From Amphritea pacifica (GTDB lineage: Bacteria > Pseudomonadota > Gammaproteobacteria > Pseudomonadales > Balneatricaceae), in contig NZ_JAFFZO010000035.1 in NCBI RefSeq assembly GCF_016924145.1, positions 7,927 through 54,238 of the forward strand: 46,312 bases of DNA, written 5' to 3'. Each line of letters opens with the position of its first letter. The stretch's first letter is position 1. A program made the position numbers and the translations under genes. Below, piece after piece: positions 9,433-18,329 of the stretch. Below the pieces are notes generated by a model. That model made no database searches. It had not been told where the DNA came from and was given only the letters and a program-made list of their open reading frames with translations.

Positions 9433-10101
9433 ATGACTTTTTTTGACCTGCTGATTCAGGAAACCGAAGCCGAACGCGCAGAGCTCTATCAGGTACCCCA
9501 GCTGGCCAACGCTCTGCAAGGTAAGATCACCCACGAAGCCTACCTGGCTTACCTGACCGAAGCCTTTCATCATGTGTCTCATACGGTGCCATTTCTGATG
9601 TCGATGGGCGCTAAACTGCCCGCCAACAAACTCTTCCTGCAAAAAGTGATTGCCGAATATATCGAAGAGGAGATCGGCCACGAAGAGTGGATTCTCAACG
9701 ATATTGAAGCGGTCGGCGGCGACCGGGAGGCGGTTCGCAACAGCACCCCGGCACTGGAAACACAGGTACTGATCGCTTACAACTACGATTATATCAACCG
9801 CAAAAATCCGGTTGGTTTTCTGGGTATGGTGTTCATGCTGGAAAGCACCTCAATCGCCATCGCCAACAAAGGTGCGGATGCGGTTAAACAGTCACTGGAT
9901 CTGCCGGAGCAGGCGTTCTCCTATCTTCATTCCCACGGTGATCTGGATATCAGTCATATGCAGTTCTTTGAAAAAACGCTGGAAAAAATAACCGATCCGA
10001 AAGACCAGGCAGCCATCATCGAAGTGGCCAGAAACACCTTCCGCCTGTTTGCTAATGTGCTGCGCACTATCCCGGCTGAGGGGGTGAAAGATGTCGCTTA
10101 A
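9433..10101 (+). CDS. Heme-oxygenase-like diiron oxidase (TenA/PqqC-like fold)
   Basis: 222 residues from the ATG at 9433, which has AAGGAG at the right distance; an upstream in-frame ATG at 9370 would add 21 residues without a ribosome site. It has the metal-ligand pattern of heme-oxygenase-like diiron oxidases (UndA, SznF, CADD, BesC): H46/H47, E80-x2-H83, E137, and H168-x3-D172-x2-H175. It has no cysteine at all, so it cannot be a thiaminase II with the usual catalytic Cys, and calling it a TenA transcriptional regulator would be wrong. Such enzymes carry out oxidative C-C cleavage or N-oxygenation of small molecules; the substrate here is unknown. It overlaps the next gene by 11 bp. Confidence 0.8.
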   Translation: MTFFDLLIQETEAERAELYQVPQLANALQGKITHEAYLAYLTEAFHHVSHTVPFLMSMGAKLPANKLFLQKVIAEYIEEEIGHEEWILNDIEAVGGDREAVRNSTPALETQVLIAYNYDYINRKNPVGFLGMVFMLESTSIAIANKGADAVKQSLDLPEQAFSYLHSHGDLDISHMQFFEKTLEKITDPKDQAAIIEVARNTFRLFANVLRTIPAEGVKDVA

Positions 10102-10858
10102 AGGGAAAAGTATCTTTATTACCGGGGGTACCGGAGGCATCGGTGCTCCCCTGGTTAAACTACTGCGGGATGCGGGCGGTGATGTCATTGTATTCAGCCG
10201 CCAGGAGTCTGGCGATCTGAGTGACAATATCGACAGTATCTGCCACACCCTGTCCCATCTGGCGCCGGATATTCTGATCAATATGGCAGGCTACAATGAA
10301 TGCGCTCATTGCGAAGATCAGCATCTGAGCAAACTTATCGCCCTGAACCTGACCGTGCCGATGCGTCTGTCACAGGCAGTGCTGCCGGCAATGAAACAGC
10401 GCAACACCGGGCAGATCATCAATGTGGGATCAATGATGGGCATTATTCCCCTGCCCTATTATTCCGGCTATGTAGCCGCAAAAGCAGGTATTAAGGCGTT
10501 TTCCGATTGCCTGCGGCGAGAACTGTGTGATACCGGAATCAGGGTGACGCTGATCGCCCCACGGGCGGTGCAAACCAGAATGAATCAGGGGATCAGTAAC
10601 GAGATTAACCACCAGACCGGCACCGCCTATGATCAACCGGAGGAAGTGGCTCAGCGGATTTTCAACGCCATCCTGCTTGGCGAAAAAGAGGTCCGCTTTG
10701 GCAAGCCTGAACGTTTCTTCGCCTTTATGAATGCCAACTTCCCTTCGGTTGTGGATAAGGGATTACGCAAGAACGTCAGGGTTGGCGAGGCGATTTTTGA
10801 ACACCACAGGACTGAATCAGCAAAAAAACTATCACCTGAGTTAAATAACGCAACCTGA
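10091..10858 (+). CDS. Short-chain dehydrogenase/reductase (SDR)
   Basis: 255 residues, classical SDR layout: cofactor motif TGGTGGIG at 11-18, NMAG at 64-67, N86, S114, and the catalytic YVAAK (Y127, K131). The length and residues fit a soluble NAD(P)(H)-dependent oxidoreductase. Its start overlaps the 3' end of the diiron-type gene by 11 bp, implying translational coupling and a shared pathway with the ligase and oxidase. It probably reduces or oxidises a carbonyl/alcohol made by them (inference). A C-terminal tail of about 60 residues after the core may shape substrate or membrane contact. Confidence 0.88.
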   Translation: MSLKGKSIFITGGTGGIGAPLVKLLRDAGGDVIVFSRQESGDLSDNIDSICHTLSHLAPDILINMAGYNECAHCEDQHLSKLIALNLTVPMRLSQAVLPAMKQRNTGQIINVGSMMGIIPLPYYSGYVAAKAGIKAFSDCLRRELCDTGIRVTLIAPRAVQTRMNQGISNEINHQTGTAYDQPEEVAQRIFNAILLGEKEVRFGKPERFFAFMNANFPSVVDKGLRKNVRVGEAIFEHHRTESAKKLSPELNNAT

Positions 10859-10927
10859 CTGTATCTGTTGGGTTAGCGCAACAGAGGTGCAGCCCGATAG
10901 TCCAGACAGATAACCTTTGAGGTCAAC

Positions 10928-11599
10928 ATGATGAAACATAAACTCCTGATATCGGTTGCGGTAATGAGCCTCTACCTGCCTCTCTCTACCTCGTTTGCCG
11001 CTCAGGCGGGCCAGCAAGAGATGATGCAGGATGTGGCAGCACTGCAATCTGAATGGGCCAGAATCAAATACCAGGTAAACGATGAAAAACTCCAGCTCTC
11101 TGCGATCGAGAAGCTGGAGCAGCAGGCTGAACAGACCTCAGCCAAATATGCTGACTTTGCCGAACCCAAAATCTGGCAGGGTATTATTCTCTCCACCGAT
11201 GCGGGTATCGTGAAGGGCTTGTCTGCACTGGGAAAAGTAAAAGAAGCTAAAAAACTGTTTGAAGCCTCTCTGGAGCAGAATCCAACAGCACTGAACGCTT
11301 CAGCTCACACGTCGCTGGGTTCACTTTACTATCAGGTGCCCGGCTGGCCCATCGCCTTCGGTAGCGACGACAAAGCGGAGCAGCATCTTAAGGCGGCCCT
11401 TGAAGTGAACCCCGATGGTATCGATGCCAACTATTTTTACGCTGACTTCCTGATGGAAAACAAACGCTATGATGAAGCCAGACACTATTTTGAGAAGGCT
11501 CTCTCAGCCAAACCCCGCGCCGACCGTCCGGTGGCTGATGCCGGGCGTCGGCATGAGATCGAACTGGCCATGGCAAAACTCGCCGGACTGAAAAAATAG
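10928..11599 (+). CDS. Secreted TPR-repeat protein
   Basis: 223 residues with a signal peptide (MMKHK, hydrophobic core, cleavage probably after SFA near residue 24), so exported to the periplasm. The mature part has tetratricopeptide-like helix pairs near residues 95-120 (AKKLFEASLEQNP), 138-165 (AEQHLKAALEVNPDG) and 167-195 (YDEARHYFEKALSAKP). It resembles TatT-like TPR proteins, but the match is only by pattern. The start may be the second Met (10931); GAGG at 10919-10922 serves both. It follows the SDR by 69 bp, which include a 6-bp hairpin (CTGTTG / CAACAG, 10865-10884), and is probably co-transcribed. Function unknown. Confidence 0.75.
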   Translation: MMKHKLLISVAVMSLYLPLSTSFAAQAGQQEMMQDVAALQSEWARIKYQVNDEKLQLSAIEKLEQQAEQTSAKYADFAEPKIWQGIILSTDAGIVKGLSALGKVKEAKKLFEASLEQNPTALNASAHTSLGSLYYQVPGWPIAFGSDDKAEQHLKAALEVNPDGIDANYFYADFLMENKRYDEARHYFEKALSAKPRADRPVADAGRRHEIELAMAKLAGLKK

Positions 11600-11640
11600 T
11601 CCTCCTCTCTGCTATTTATCATTTCCCCATGATAAACCCA

Positions 11641-11669
11641 AAAATCCCGGCCAATAGCGCCGGGATTTT
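11641..11669. terminator. Bidirectional rho-independent terminator
   Basis: AAAATCCCGGC and GCCGGGATTTT form an 11-bp stem with A and T runs on both sides. It sits between the plus-strand TPR gene and the convergent minus-strand kinase gene and can serve both. Confidence 0.88.
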
Positions 11670-11748
11670 CATAGCTCTTTTCATAGTTTTTTATAGCTTC
11701 ATCCAATCTGGCCCACGCCTGTCTCCGATGCTCCTGATGACCCGGCCT

Positions 11749-13086
11749 TCACGCTGAAGGGAACTGAATCACCACTTCAAAACCATCGCTACGATGACGA
11801 GCGGGGGAGTAAAATTCCAGAGTTCCCGAGCCGTGTTTGACAAAGGTATCGACAATTGCCAACCCCAGCCCGGTGCCTTCAGACTGATAACTACCGCGCT
11901 CAAAACGGTTGGTCAGACGCTGTAACTGATCCTTAGGCAAGATGTCGCAACTGTTGACCACATGCAGGGCATGATCGCTATCACTGAAGATCTCAACCGG
12001 TTGCTGTGGCGAGCCATAACGCAATGCATTTTCGAGCAGGTTGCGCAGGATAATGGCGGCCGCATCCATATCCACCGGCCACTCAAGAGAGTGCAGGCTG
12101 GCTTCATCACAGATTATCGTCTGGTCGGTCTGAGTGCCCCGCTGATACTCCTCTATCAGAAAGGAGAGCAGCGTCAACACACTGGAAGTTTCGCCGCTGC
12201 GGAGTACGGACGCATCCGCCCGGGACAGTTGTAGCAGTTTTTCCGACAACCGTTGTAACCGTTTTAAGCCCTGTTCCAGCTCTGCCGCCCGCTGCCGGGT
12301 ATCGTTATCCTCAGAGACGGCGATCAGGCGCTGGGTCTGCGCCAGCAAGGAAGCCACGGGCGTGCGCAGCTCGTGGGCACTATTGGAGGCAAACTCCCGC
12401 TCGGCATAGATCGCCTGGGATATCTTCTGCATCAGACCATTCAGCGACGCGGTGATTGGCAGCAGCTCCTGCGGCTGATGACGATGCTCGAACAGGGTCA
12501 GGTTATCGCTACCCCGTTTGCTGATATCGCGATTCAGCCTGAACAGGGGCATCAGAGAGTTGCCCACCAGCCACCAGACCATAAAGCCGGTCACCGGTAT
12601 CACCAGCAGTAACGGAATCAGAAATCCCCACAGGCTCTCCATTACCGCTTCTTCGCGGTGATCGAGCGGTTCTGCGACCTGGACAAAAAAATCACCGTTG
12701 TGGATGCTCTCGGTATACACCCGAAAGCCTTCAAGATCCTGAAAACCATCCACCAATAGCTCACTGAAAGGACGTTTAACGATATCATGGGAAAAATGGG
12801 TTACATGGCCATCTTTAGCGCGGATCTGATAGAGAAAATAGCTTTCATTTTCAGCCTCGGCAACCGGAGGGGTCTGATCATTTTTTTTCGCTTCATCACC
12901 ATCGCTGTCATCCTGTACCGCCAGAGGGATCAGACGTTTGGCATTCTGCACCAGCGCGTCATCCAGCACTTCATTAATTTCATCATTGAAGACATAGGCT
13001 GAATAGCCGCTGGAAGCCAGCCAGATCAGCGTTACAATAGAGACAATCGAAACCACCAGCCGGCGTTTAATACTGCGATGTTTCAT
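11749..13086 (-). CDS. Two-component sensor histidine kinase, QseC/PmrB-like
   Basis: 445 residues, inner membrane. TM1 at about 10-32, a periplasmic sensor of about 120 residues (33-152) with an acidic stretch DDSDGDE, TM2 at about 153-175, a HAMP-like linker, then the dimerisation H-box SAHELRTP with phospho-acceptor H238, an N-box (NLLENALRYG) and a G-box (GTGLGLAIV). It lies 4 bp after the regulator gene and is co-transcribed with it. The signal is unknown; acidic periplasmic patches in PmrB/QseC relatives often respond to metals or cationic compounds (inference). Convergent with, and perhaps regulating, the ligase/oxidase operon. Confidence 0.92.
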   Translation of the reverse strand: MKHRSIKRRLVVSIVSIVTLIWLASSGYSAYVFNDEINEVLDDALVQNAKRLIPLAVQDDSDGDEAKKNDQTPPVAEAENESYFLYQIRAKDGHVTHFSHDIVKRPFSELLVDGFQDLEGFRVYTESIHNGDFFVQVAEPLDHREEAVMESLWGFLIPLLLVIPVTGFMVWWLVGNSLMPLFRLNRDISKRGSDNLTLFEHRHQPQELLPITASLNGLMQKISQAIYAEREFASNSAHELRTPVASLLAQTQRLIAVSEDNDTRQRAAELEQGLKRLQRLSEKLLQLSRADASVLRSGETSSVLTLLSFLIEEYQRGTQTDQTIICDEASLHSLEWPVDMDAAAIILRNLLENALRYGSPQQPVEIFSDSDHALHVVNSCDILPKDQLQRLTNRFERGSYQSEGTGLGLAIVDTFVKHGSGTLEFYSPARHRSDGFEVVIQFPSA

Positions 13087-13090
13087 CGGC

Positions 13091-13747
13091 TTAAACCTTC
13101 ATTCTATAACCGATACCACGGATGGTTTCGATACTGGTTTTGCCAATTTTTTTCCGTAGCCGGCTGATATAGACCTCGACGGTATTACTTTCAACCTCTG
13201 CGCCATACTCGTACAACGCATCCTCGATCACCGACTTGGCGACAATTGAGTTTTTATGCCGCAACAGCCGCTCCAGTACCGCCCACTCACGGGAGCTCAG
13301 GTTTGCAGGCTCACCTTCATTAAGGATGATCTTATTGGTCAGATCAATGCTCAGGTTCCCCAGTGTCAGCATACCGGTACCATCAGCATAGAGACGCCGC
13401 TGAATAGCGATAATTCGCGCCGATAGCTCCCCCAGATCAAACGGTTTAACCAGATAGTCGTCGGCACCGGCATTCAGCCCTTTAATCCGGTCCGATATTT
13501 GATCAAGCGCGGTCAGGATAATCACCGCCACACTGTTTTTAGCTGACCGGATCCGGGCCAGAAGATCCAGCCCATGACCATCAGGCAGAAGAAGATCAAG
13601 CAGAATCAGATCATAATTGGTGGTCGTCAGACTGGCTGATGCATCAGAGAGGGTCTCAAACCAGTCCACCGCGTGCCCTTCACTGGCGATATGTTCCCGT
13701 ATCGCCCCCCCTAAACCCTTCTCATCTTCAACCAGTAAAATACGCAC
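13091..13747 (-). CDS. OmpR/QseB-family response regulator
   Basis: 218 residues from a GTG start at 13747, chosen because GGAG lies 7 nt upstream and the protein then starts directly with the receiver-domain strand RILLVEDE; an upstream in-frame start would add 48 residues unlike the family. Receiver: acidic pocket E8-D9, phospho-acceptor D51, T79, K101 (LVKPFD). C-terminal winged helix near 125-218, ending with VEVYISRLRKKIG and the wing GIGYRMKV. Partner of the adjacent histidine kinase; binds DNA repeats as a dimer. Targets are unknown; the SDR/ligase operon is a candidate. Confidence 0.94.
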   Translation of the reverse strand: MRILLVEDEKGLGGAIREHIASEGHAVDWFETLSDASASLTTTNYDLILLDLLLPDGHGLDLLARIRSAKNSVAVIILTALDQISDRIKGLNAGADDYLVKPFDLGELSARIIAIQRRLYADGTGMLTLGNLSIDLTNKIILNEGEPANLSSREWAVLERLLRHKNSIVAKSVIEDALYEYGAEVESNTVEVYISRLRKKIGKTSIETIRGIGYRMKV

Positions 13748-14010
13748 CCGCAATCTCCACAGCTTTCCTCCATTAAAAAACATAAACCTGACAGCAACCT
13801 GAACAGTCACTGCCAGCGGTGGACACTCAGCTTCCCTTACACTAATTGAAAACCGCGTTAAACACAGCTGCTCTGACTGGCAAAATGGCACCTGAAACGG
13901 AATTCCGCAGCCCAGCCAGCGGCAAAGGGTTGCCCATCACAACATCATCACTCTGATTAAGAATAAATCAAGCTATTGTTTTTTATGACTTTAAATTCCA
14001 TCACCGTTAA

Positions 14011-14026
14011 TGGCACGAAATCCGCT
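14011..14026 (+). promoter_or_regulatory. Sigma-54-like promoter upstream of unknown protein
   Basis: TGGCACG, four bases, then CCGCT: the GG (14012-14013) and GC (14024-14025) elements are exactly 10 bp apart, with a perfect -24 half and a two-base deviation (TT to CC) in the -12 half. It lies about 70 bp before the gene at 14098. Sigma-54 commonly drives nitrogen and flagellar genes in gammaproteobacteria. Confidence 0.5.
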
Positions 14027-14097
14027 TGGTAGATCTATCAGCCTGTTTAACAAACCGGTGTTTTGCAAACACCCAAGGGATTGCCCGGGAGAAACCT

Positions 14098-14874
14098 ATG
14101 CAGACCAGCTCAGTTACCCCATTTCCAGTGACGGCTCAACACGCCGCACAGCCAGCCAGCTCCCCTTTCAGTCTGGTTCAGACCGACCTGTCCGGAGGCT
14201 TTGATAAAGTCATCAGCGATGCAATGCAGCGCGGTGCCAGTGATGATCTTGTCAGTCGTCTGTTTAAAAACCAGGAACGCTTTATACAACTGGCAGAGAT
14301 GGCATCGCAACAGCAACCTATCAATAGTAAAACATTTCTGAAGAGCCTCAGTTATGAAGACCGGGAAGTTCTCAGAGAGGTGCATAGCCTGGCTGACTTT
14401 ATCGATGACAGCAAGATCGATCAGATGAGCAGCGAAGGGGCAAATAATCTGCTCCGCCTGCCCCACACAGGACTGGATTCGGACAACGATGGTTTTACCG
14501 ATATCGGGATTGGTAAAACCTTCATGTTCCCCAACTCCAATACGCCACCAGAGGTCGCTGAAGCCTGGCATAAAACCACTGACGGAATGAGCTTTAAGGA
14601 CAAGATGATGGCAGAGGGTCATCTGATGAGTTCGCTGATCATGGCGAATATTGAGGTGGATGAAAATGGCCGGTTTGTGGCTCGTCACGAGCCAGGCGAA
14701 CCCGGCTATGTTAATCCATTAGCCTCTGCGGATTTTTCCTATAAGCAGTGGTCAACCGACTGGCTGCGTTATCTGGAAGATTTCAAACTACAGATGAGTA
14801 GTGACCAGTATAACCGTGACAAACGGTTCTTTGAGGGGTTTCTGCAAAATTTGCAGCAAACCGGGGCGGTTTAA
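14098..14874 (+). CDS. Unknown protein with a single calcium-loop-like motif
   Basis: 258 residues from the ATG at 14098 (GGGAG 6 nt upstream; an earlier in-frame start at 14026 has none). I do not recognise a family. No signal peptide or membrane segment. The first 25 residues are Ser/Pro/Thr/Gln-rich, then a mostly helical region (35-120), one EF-hand/dockerin-like loop with acidic spacing D127-x-D129-x-D131-G (128-135 region), and a C-terminal helical part rich in aromatic residues (W220, W222, Y225). An S/P/Q-rich start followed by helices is also seen in proteins near flagellar genes, such as the SprA-like protein at 19.1 kb. Transcription is probably sigma-54-dependent. A hairpin terminator follows. 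Confidence 0.7.
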   Translation: MQTSSVTPFPVTAQHAAQPASSPFSLVQTDLSGGFDKVISDAMQRGASDDLVSRLFKNQERFIQLAEMASQQQPINSKTFLKSLSYEDREVLREVHSLADFIDDSKIDQMSSEGANNLLRLPHTGLDSDNDGFTDIGIGKTFMFPNSNTPPEVAEAWHKTTDGMSFKDKMMAEGHLMSSLIMANIEVDENGRFVARHEPGEPGYVNPLASADFSYKQWSTDWLRYLEDFKLQMSSDQYNRDKRFFEGFLQNLQQTGAV

Positions 14875-14907
14875 CGGAAACGATTAAGAATGTTCGGATA
14901 ACACAGA

Positions 14908-14933
14908 AAAGGGGTATCCTCAGATACCCCTTT
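14908..14933. terminator. Terminator between convergent units
   Basis: AAAGGGGTATC, loop CTCA, GATACCCCTTT: a perfect 11-bp stem with A/T-rich flanks, active in principle in both directions. It follows the unknown protein on plus and the SDR remnant on minus. Confidence 0.8.
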
Positions 14934-14951
14934 GCGCTTAGCCGCAGCCAT

Positions 14952-15032
14952 TCAGAGCTCTGCAATTGCCTCGGGAGACTCGGGCAAAATCTGACCGCCA
15001 TCAACACTGATCTGCTGACCGGAAGCCAGAAC
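14952..15032 (-). pseudogene. Remnant of an SDR C-terminus
   Basis: On the minus strand one frame encodes a 26-residue end: VLASGQQISVDGGQIL, then PESPEAIAEL and a stop. The pattern xxSGQxxxVDGG is the typical last strand of classical short-chain dehydrogenases, yet there is no SDR body upstream: the frame soon loses similarity and the EF-hand gene ends 66 bp away. It looks like the leftover 3' end of a deleted gene that kept its stop codon and terminator (14908-14933). The length is small, so chance similarity is possible. Confidence 0.45.
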
Positions 15033-15097
15033 CCGGGGATGACTGCAGTTCTGTTTGAGCCCTCCCCCTTGCAACCCGGTTTGACTCCTCAGTGAGA

Positions 15098-15709
15098 CTA
15101 TGGATTGCGCTGCTGCATCTGATGCTGACTAAACTCGTCGGCATCCAGCATCTGATCATGATTGCTATCCATCTCCTCAAATGATTTCATATTGGCGAGA
15201 TTGCGCATAGGATACCCCGCCTGAGCCCGCTCAGTAATGCGCGCATTGCGGAAGGTATTCATCTCCTCCTGGCTGATGAAACCATCACCGTTCTGATCAA
15301 CATCACTGAAGGATGGCTGATTGCGGCCAGCGCCCATCATGCCGTTTTTGCCGGCACCCATCGGTTGGTTCTGGCCCTTCAGGTTTCGCTGAGCGGTCTG
15401 CCCGGCCTGCAGTTCAGCGGCGCTGATCTGACCATCGCCATCCCTGTCAAAATCCCGGAACATCGGTGCATTCGCCATCCCCCGCATCGGAGCACCGGCT
15501 GCTACATTGCGCTGCCTGCGCTGGTTACGGATATCATCAAACTCTTCCTGACTAATAACGCCGTTTCCATCCTGGTCATAAACAGCAAAGGGGATAGGCC
15601 CTCGTGCCGGAATATCCGCAGCCTGAGCCACCAATATCATCATACAACCAGCAGAGATCGACAGTAGGGCTGAGATCGGGGATAACCTGACTCTGAGTCG
15701 TGTTTTCAT
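15098..15709 (-). CDS. Exported EF-hand protein with four calcium-binding loops
   Basis: 203 residues. An N-terminal signal segment (residues 1-31, cationic start, hydrophobic core, cleavage probably after AQA) sends it to the periplasm or outside. Four EF-hand loops follow: DQDGNGVISQEE near 45-56, DRDGDGQISAAE near 88-99, DQNGDGFISQEE near 138-149 and DSNHDQMLDADE near 181-192. The linkers are rich in Gly, Met, Asn and Arg. It probably binds Ca2+; a partner or process is not evident. It is transcribed alone, divergently from glnN. Confidence 0.85.
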   Translation of the reverse strand: MKTRLRVRLSPISALLSISAGCMMILVAQAADIPARGPIPFAVYDQDGNGVISQEEFDDIRNQRRQRNVAAGAPMRGMANAPMFRDFDRDGDGQISAAELQAGQTAQRNLKGQNQPMGAGKNGMMGAGRNQPSFSDVDQNGDGFISQEEMNTFRNARITERAQAGYPMRNLANMKSFEEMDSNHDQMLDADEFSQHQMQQRNP

Positions 15710-15901
15710 GATAAGCCTCTACAGTATGAATTATGTTTCGAATAACTGCTCTACGCTGCATTCTCATACAACGCCGATCAGTTTTTACCACCTCTTAAAT
15801 CTACTCTCTTTGAGCGACAAACGAACCGCAACAGATCAAGAAACAGACGATTATAATTTTTACTCCCTGCCGCAGTATAAATTAGCCAATACGGATAAAA
15901 C

Positions 15902-15917
15902 TGGTTCGATTATTGCT
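15902..15917 (+). promoter_or_regulatory. Sigma-54-like promoter of glnN
   Basis: TGGTTCG, four bases, TTGCT: GG at 15903-15904 and GC at 15915-15916 with the obligatory 10-bp gap, matching most of the TGGCACG-N4-TTGCW consensus. It is on the coding strand 100 bp before the glutamine synthetase start, where nitrogen control by NtrC and sigma-54 would make sense. The boxes are visible; the control is inferred. Confidence 0.6.
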
Positions 15918-15926
15918 GTAATAAAA

Positions 15927-15950
15927 ACCAATAGCTTGTCAGCTATTGGT
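15927..15950 (+). promoter_or_regulatory. Inverted repeat at the expected glnN transcript start
   Basis: ACCAATAGC, six bases, GCTATTGGT: a perfect 9-bp stem right after the sigma-54-like boxes. It may be an operator or a stabilising 5' hairpin of the glnN mRNA. No T run follows. Confidence 0.45.
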
Positions 15951-16017
15951 GACCCGGGTTTCCATGACCGCAGTAACCATAGTCCACCAGAATATTTTGG
16001 ATATCCAGGGGTAGTAA

Positions 16018-18171
16018 ATGAGCGGAAATGAATCTCGCGTTAAAGCAGTCTATGAAATCACCAGAGCCAACCCTTTTGCAGCTGAAATGACAGCTCCACT
16101 AAAAGAGATCTGGGCGTGCGATGTATTTGGCTTACAGCAGATGGAAGAATCCCTTTCAAAATCTGCCTTTAAAGCGATTAAGAAAACGGTACAAACCGGT
16201 GCCGAGCTGGACCCTGCCGTTGCTGACGTTGTTGCTGCTGCGATGAAAGACTGGGCGATGTCTAAAGGCGCCAAGTTCTTCTCTCACATCTTCTATCCAA
16301 TGACCAATGCGACTGCAGAGAAACACGACGGTTTTGTTGTAACCAACTCAGATGGCGGCGCAATCACCGAATTTACCGGCAGTTTACTGATCAAAGGCGA
16401 GCCAGACGGCTCTTCTTTCCCGAATGGCAGCCTGCGTATGACCAACGCTGCCCGCGGCTATACGGCCTGGGACCCAACCAGCCCTGCCTATATTATGCAT
16501 ACCGCAAACGGCGCTGTGCTGATGATCCCAAGCGTATTCATGTCATGGACTGGCGAAGCACTGGATAAGAAGATCCCACTGCTGCGCGCCAATGCAGCGA
16601 TGGATAAGGCAGCCAAAAAAGTCCTTACACTGATGGGCGAAACTGAGATTGCCCCGCTGAACTCCAGCTGTGGTGCCGAGCAGGAATATTTCCTGGTCGA
16701 CGAGCTGTTTGCTAACGCCCGCCCCGACCTGCTGTTAGCAGGCAGAACACTGTTCGGTGCTCCCCCGGCAAAAGGCCAGCAGTTCGATGATCACTATTTT
16801 GGTGCAATTCCAGAGCGCGTTCAGGTCTTTATGCAGGATTTAGAGGATAAACTCTACCGTTTGGGTATTCCGGCCAAGACTCATCATAACGAAGTTGCAC
16901 CCGGACAGTTTGAGATTGCCCCCTACTTTGAAGCCGCCAATGTTGCCTCTGACCACCAGCAGCTTCTGATGACGCTTTTGAAAAAAACCGCTAAAGAACA
17001 TGGCTTTACCTGTCTTCTGCATGAAAAACCTTTCGCTGGTGTGAACGGTTCTGGTAAGCATGTTAACTGGTCTGTTGGTAACGCCACACAGGGTAACCTG
17101 CTTGACCCAGGCAGCACGCCTAATGAGAACCTTAACTTTTTGCTCTTTTGTGGTGCAGTGATTCGCGGCGTGCACAAATTTGGACCACTTCTGCGCGCCG
17201 CGATCGCCTCAGCAGCCAACGATCACCGTTTAGGTGCCAACGAAGCGCCTCCAGCTATCCTGTCTGTCTATCTCGGTAGTCAGCTGGAGAAGGTGTTTGA
17301 CAACATTAAAACAGGCGAGCTGCATGTACCGACCACTGGCGGCCAGATGGATCTGGGACTATCACAAATTCTGAAGTTTGAACGTGATCCGGGCGACCGT
17401 AACCGTACCTCACCTTTCGCCTTTACCGGTAACCGCTTTGAGTTCCGCGCGGTTGGTTCATCTCAGTCGGTTTCCGGCCCGCTGGTCGCAATGAATACTA
17501 TGCTGGCTGACTCTCTGGAGTGGATTGCAGAAAAGCTTGAAACCGAACTGAGTAAAACCTCAGACAAAGCGGTGGCGGTTTTTGCTGTTCTGAAAGAGCT
17601 GATGGAGTTGCACGGTAATGTCGTATTCGGTGGTGACGGTTACTCTGCTGAGTGGCACAAAGCTGCGGTAGAAGAACGCGGTTTGCAAAATATTCCGACC
17701 ACAGCTGACGCACTGCCAGCATTTAAGTCACCGGAAGTGATTGAACTGTTCTCCAAAACCGGCGTATTAACACCGGTAGAGCTGGCCAGTCGTTTTGAAG
17801 TCTATGCTGAGCAGTATGTGCTGTCGATTGAGGTTGAAGCCAAGCTGGTTGCGGAGATGGCCACCACTATGATCTATCCTGCGGCAATCAAATACCTGTC
17901 ACAGATCGCCTCTGCCGGTATTCAGCTGGACTACTCACCAGCCGGTGCCGTGGCTGAGACCGCGTCGGCGATGATGGCTTCCGTTGAAAAGCTCAACGCC
18001 GCACTGGAGTCAGAACACTTTGATAGCACAGAAACACATATGAGCTTCCTGGCTGACGAAGTCCGTGGTCTGATGGATGAGGTACGTACAGCAGCTGACA
18101 AACTGGAAACGCTGGTTGCAGATGACCTGTGGCCTCTGCCTAAATACCGTGAGATGCTGTTTATTAAATAA
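16018..18171 (+). CDS. Type III glutamine synthetase
   Basis: ATP-dependent amidation of glutamate with ammonium, cytoplasmic. The 717 residues match the long GSIII (GlnN) class, not the 470-residue GlnA. Visible signatures are an N-terminal GSIII domain (residues 30-220, with FSHIFYPMTN near 88), the Glu-rich metal site beginning NSSCGAEQEYF near 216-226, a HHNEVAPGQFEIAPYFE segment near 287-303, NGSGKHVNWS near 343-352, and a long C-terminal helical part. A ribosome site AGGGG lies about 6 nt before the ATG. It stands alone behind a sigma-54-like promoter and before a strong terminator, so it is a monocistronic, probably nitrogen-regulated enzyme, presumably additional to a GlnA elsewhere. 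GSIII is scattered in Proteobacteria, so gain by transfer is possible. Confidence 0.95.
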   Translation: MSGNESRVKAVYEITRANPFAAEMTAPLKEIWACDVFGLQQMEESLSKSAFKAIKKTVQTGAELDPAVADVVAAAMKDWAMSKGAKFFSHIFYPMTNATAEKHDGFVVTNSDGGAITEFTGSLLIKGEPDGSSFPNGSLRMTNAARGYTAWDPTSPAYIMHTANGAVLMIPSVFMSWTGEALDKKIPLLRANAAMDKAAKKVLTLMGETEIAPLNSSCGAEQEYFLVDELFANARPDLLLAGRTLFGAPPAKGQQFDDHYFGAIPERVQVFMQDLEDKLYRLGIPAKTHHNEVAPGQFEIAPYFEAANVASDHQQLLMTLLKKTAKEHGFTCLLHEKPFAGVNGSGKHVNWSVGNATQGNLLDPGSTPNENLNFLLFCGAVIRGVHKFGPLLRAAIASAANDHRLGANEAPPAILSVYLGSQLEKVFDNIKTGELHVPTTGGQMDLGLSQILKFERDPGDRNRTSPFAFTGNRFEFRAVGSSQSVSGPLVAMNTMLADSLEWIAEKLETELSKTSDKAVAVFAVLKELMELHGNVVFGGDGYSAEWHKAAVEERGLQNIPTTADALPAFKSPEVIELFSKTGVLTPVELASRFEVYAEQYVLSIEVEAKLVAEMATTMIYPAAIKYLSQIASAGIQLDYSPAGAVAETASAMMASVEKLNAALESEHFDSTETHMSFLADEVRGLMDEVRTAADKLETLVADDLWPLPKYREMLFIK

Positions 18172-18209
18172 CCGCGTTAAAGATCTCATCGGCCCTTTCG
18201 CGGGGCATG

Positions 18210-18243
18210 AAAAAAGCACTGACCGTAAGGCCAGTGCTTTTTT
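18210..18243 (+). terminator. Rho-independent terminator of glnN
   Basis: Six A, GCACTG, a 10-nt loop, CAGTGC and six T: the stem extends through the A/T runs. It lies 38 bp after the glnN stop. Confidence 0.88.
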
Positions 18244-18329
18244 ATTTTCAGTTGCAGGCGGTGGTTATCGTACCCGTATCAAATAGCGTTTGAACGGCAC
18301 GGCATCACTCCTGCCAGGCTGAACCCGCT

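Larger units (their letters stand above)
15710..16017. other. Divergent intergenic region before glnN
   Basis: 308 bp between the EF-hand gene (minus) and type III glutamine synthetase (plus), moderately AT-rich. It holds a sigma-54-like promoter (15902-15917) and a perfect 9-bp inverted repeat (15927-15950). I looked for NtrC-type TGCAC/GGTGCA sites and did not see a convincing one. No gene is evident in it. Confidence 0.6.
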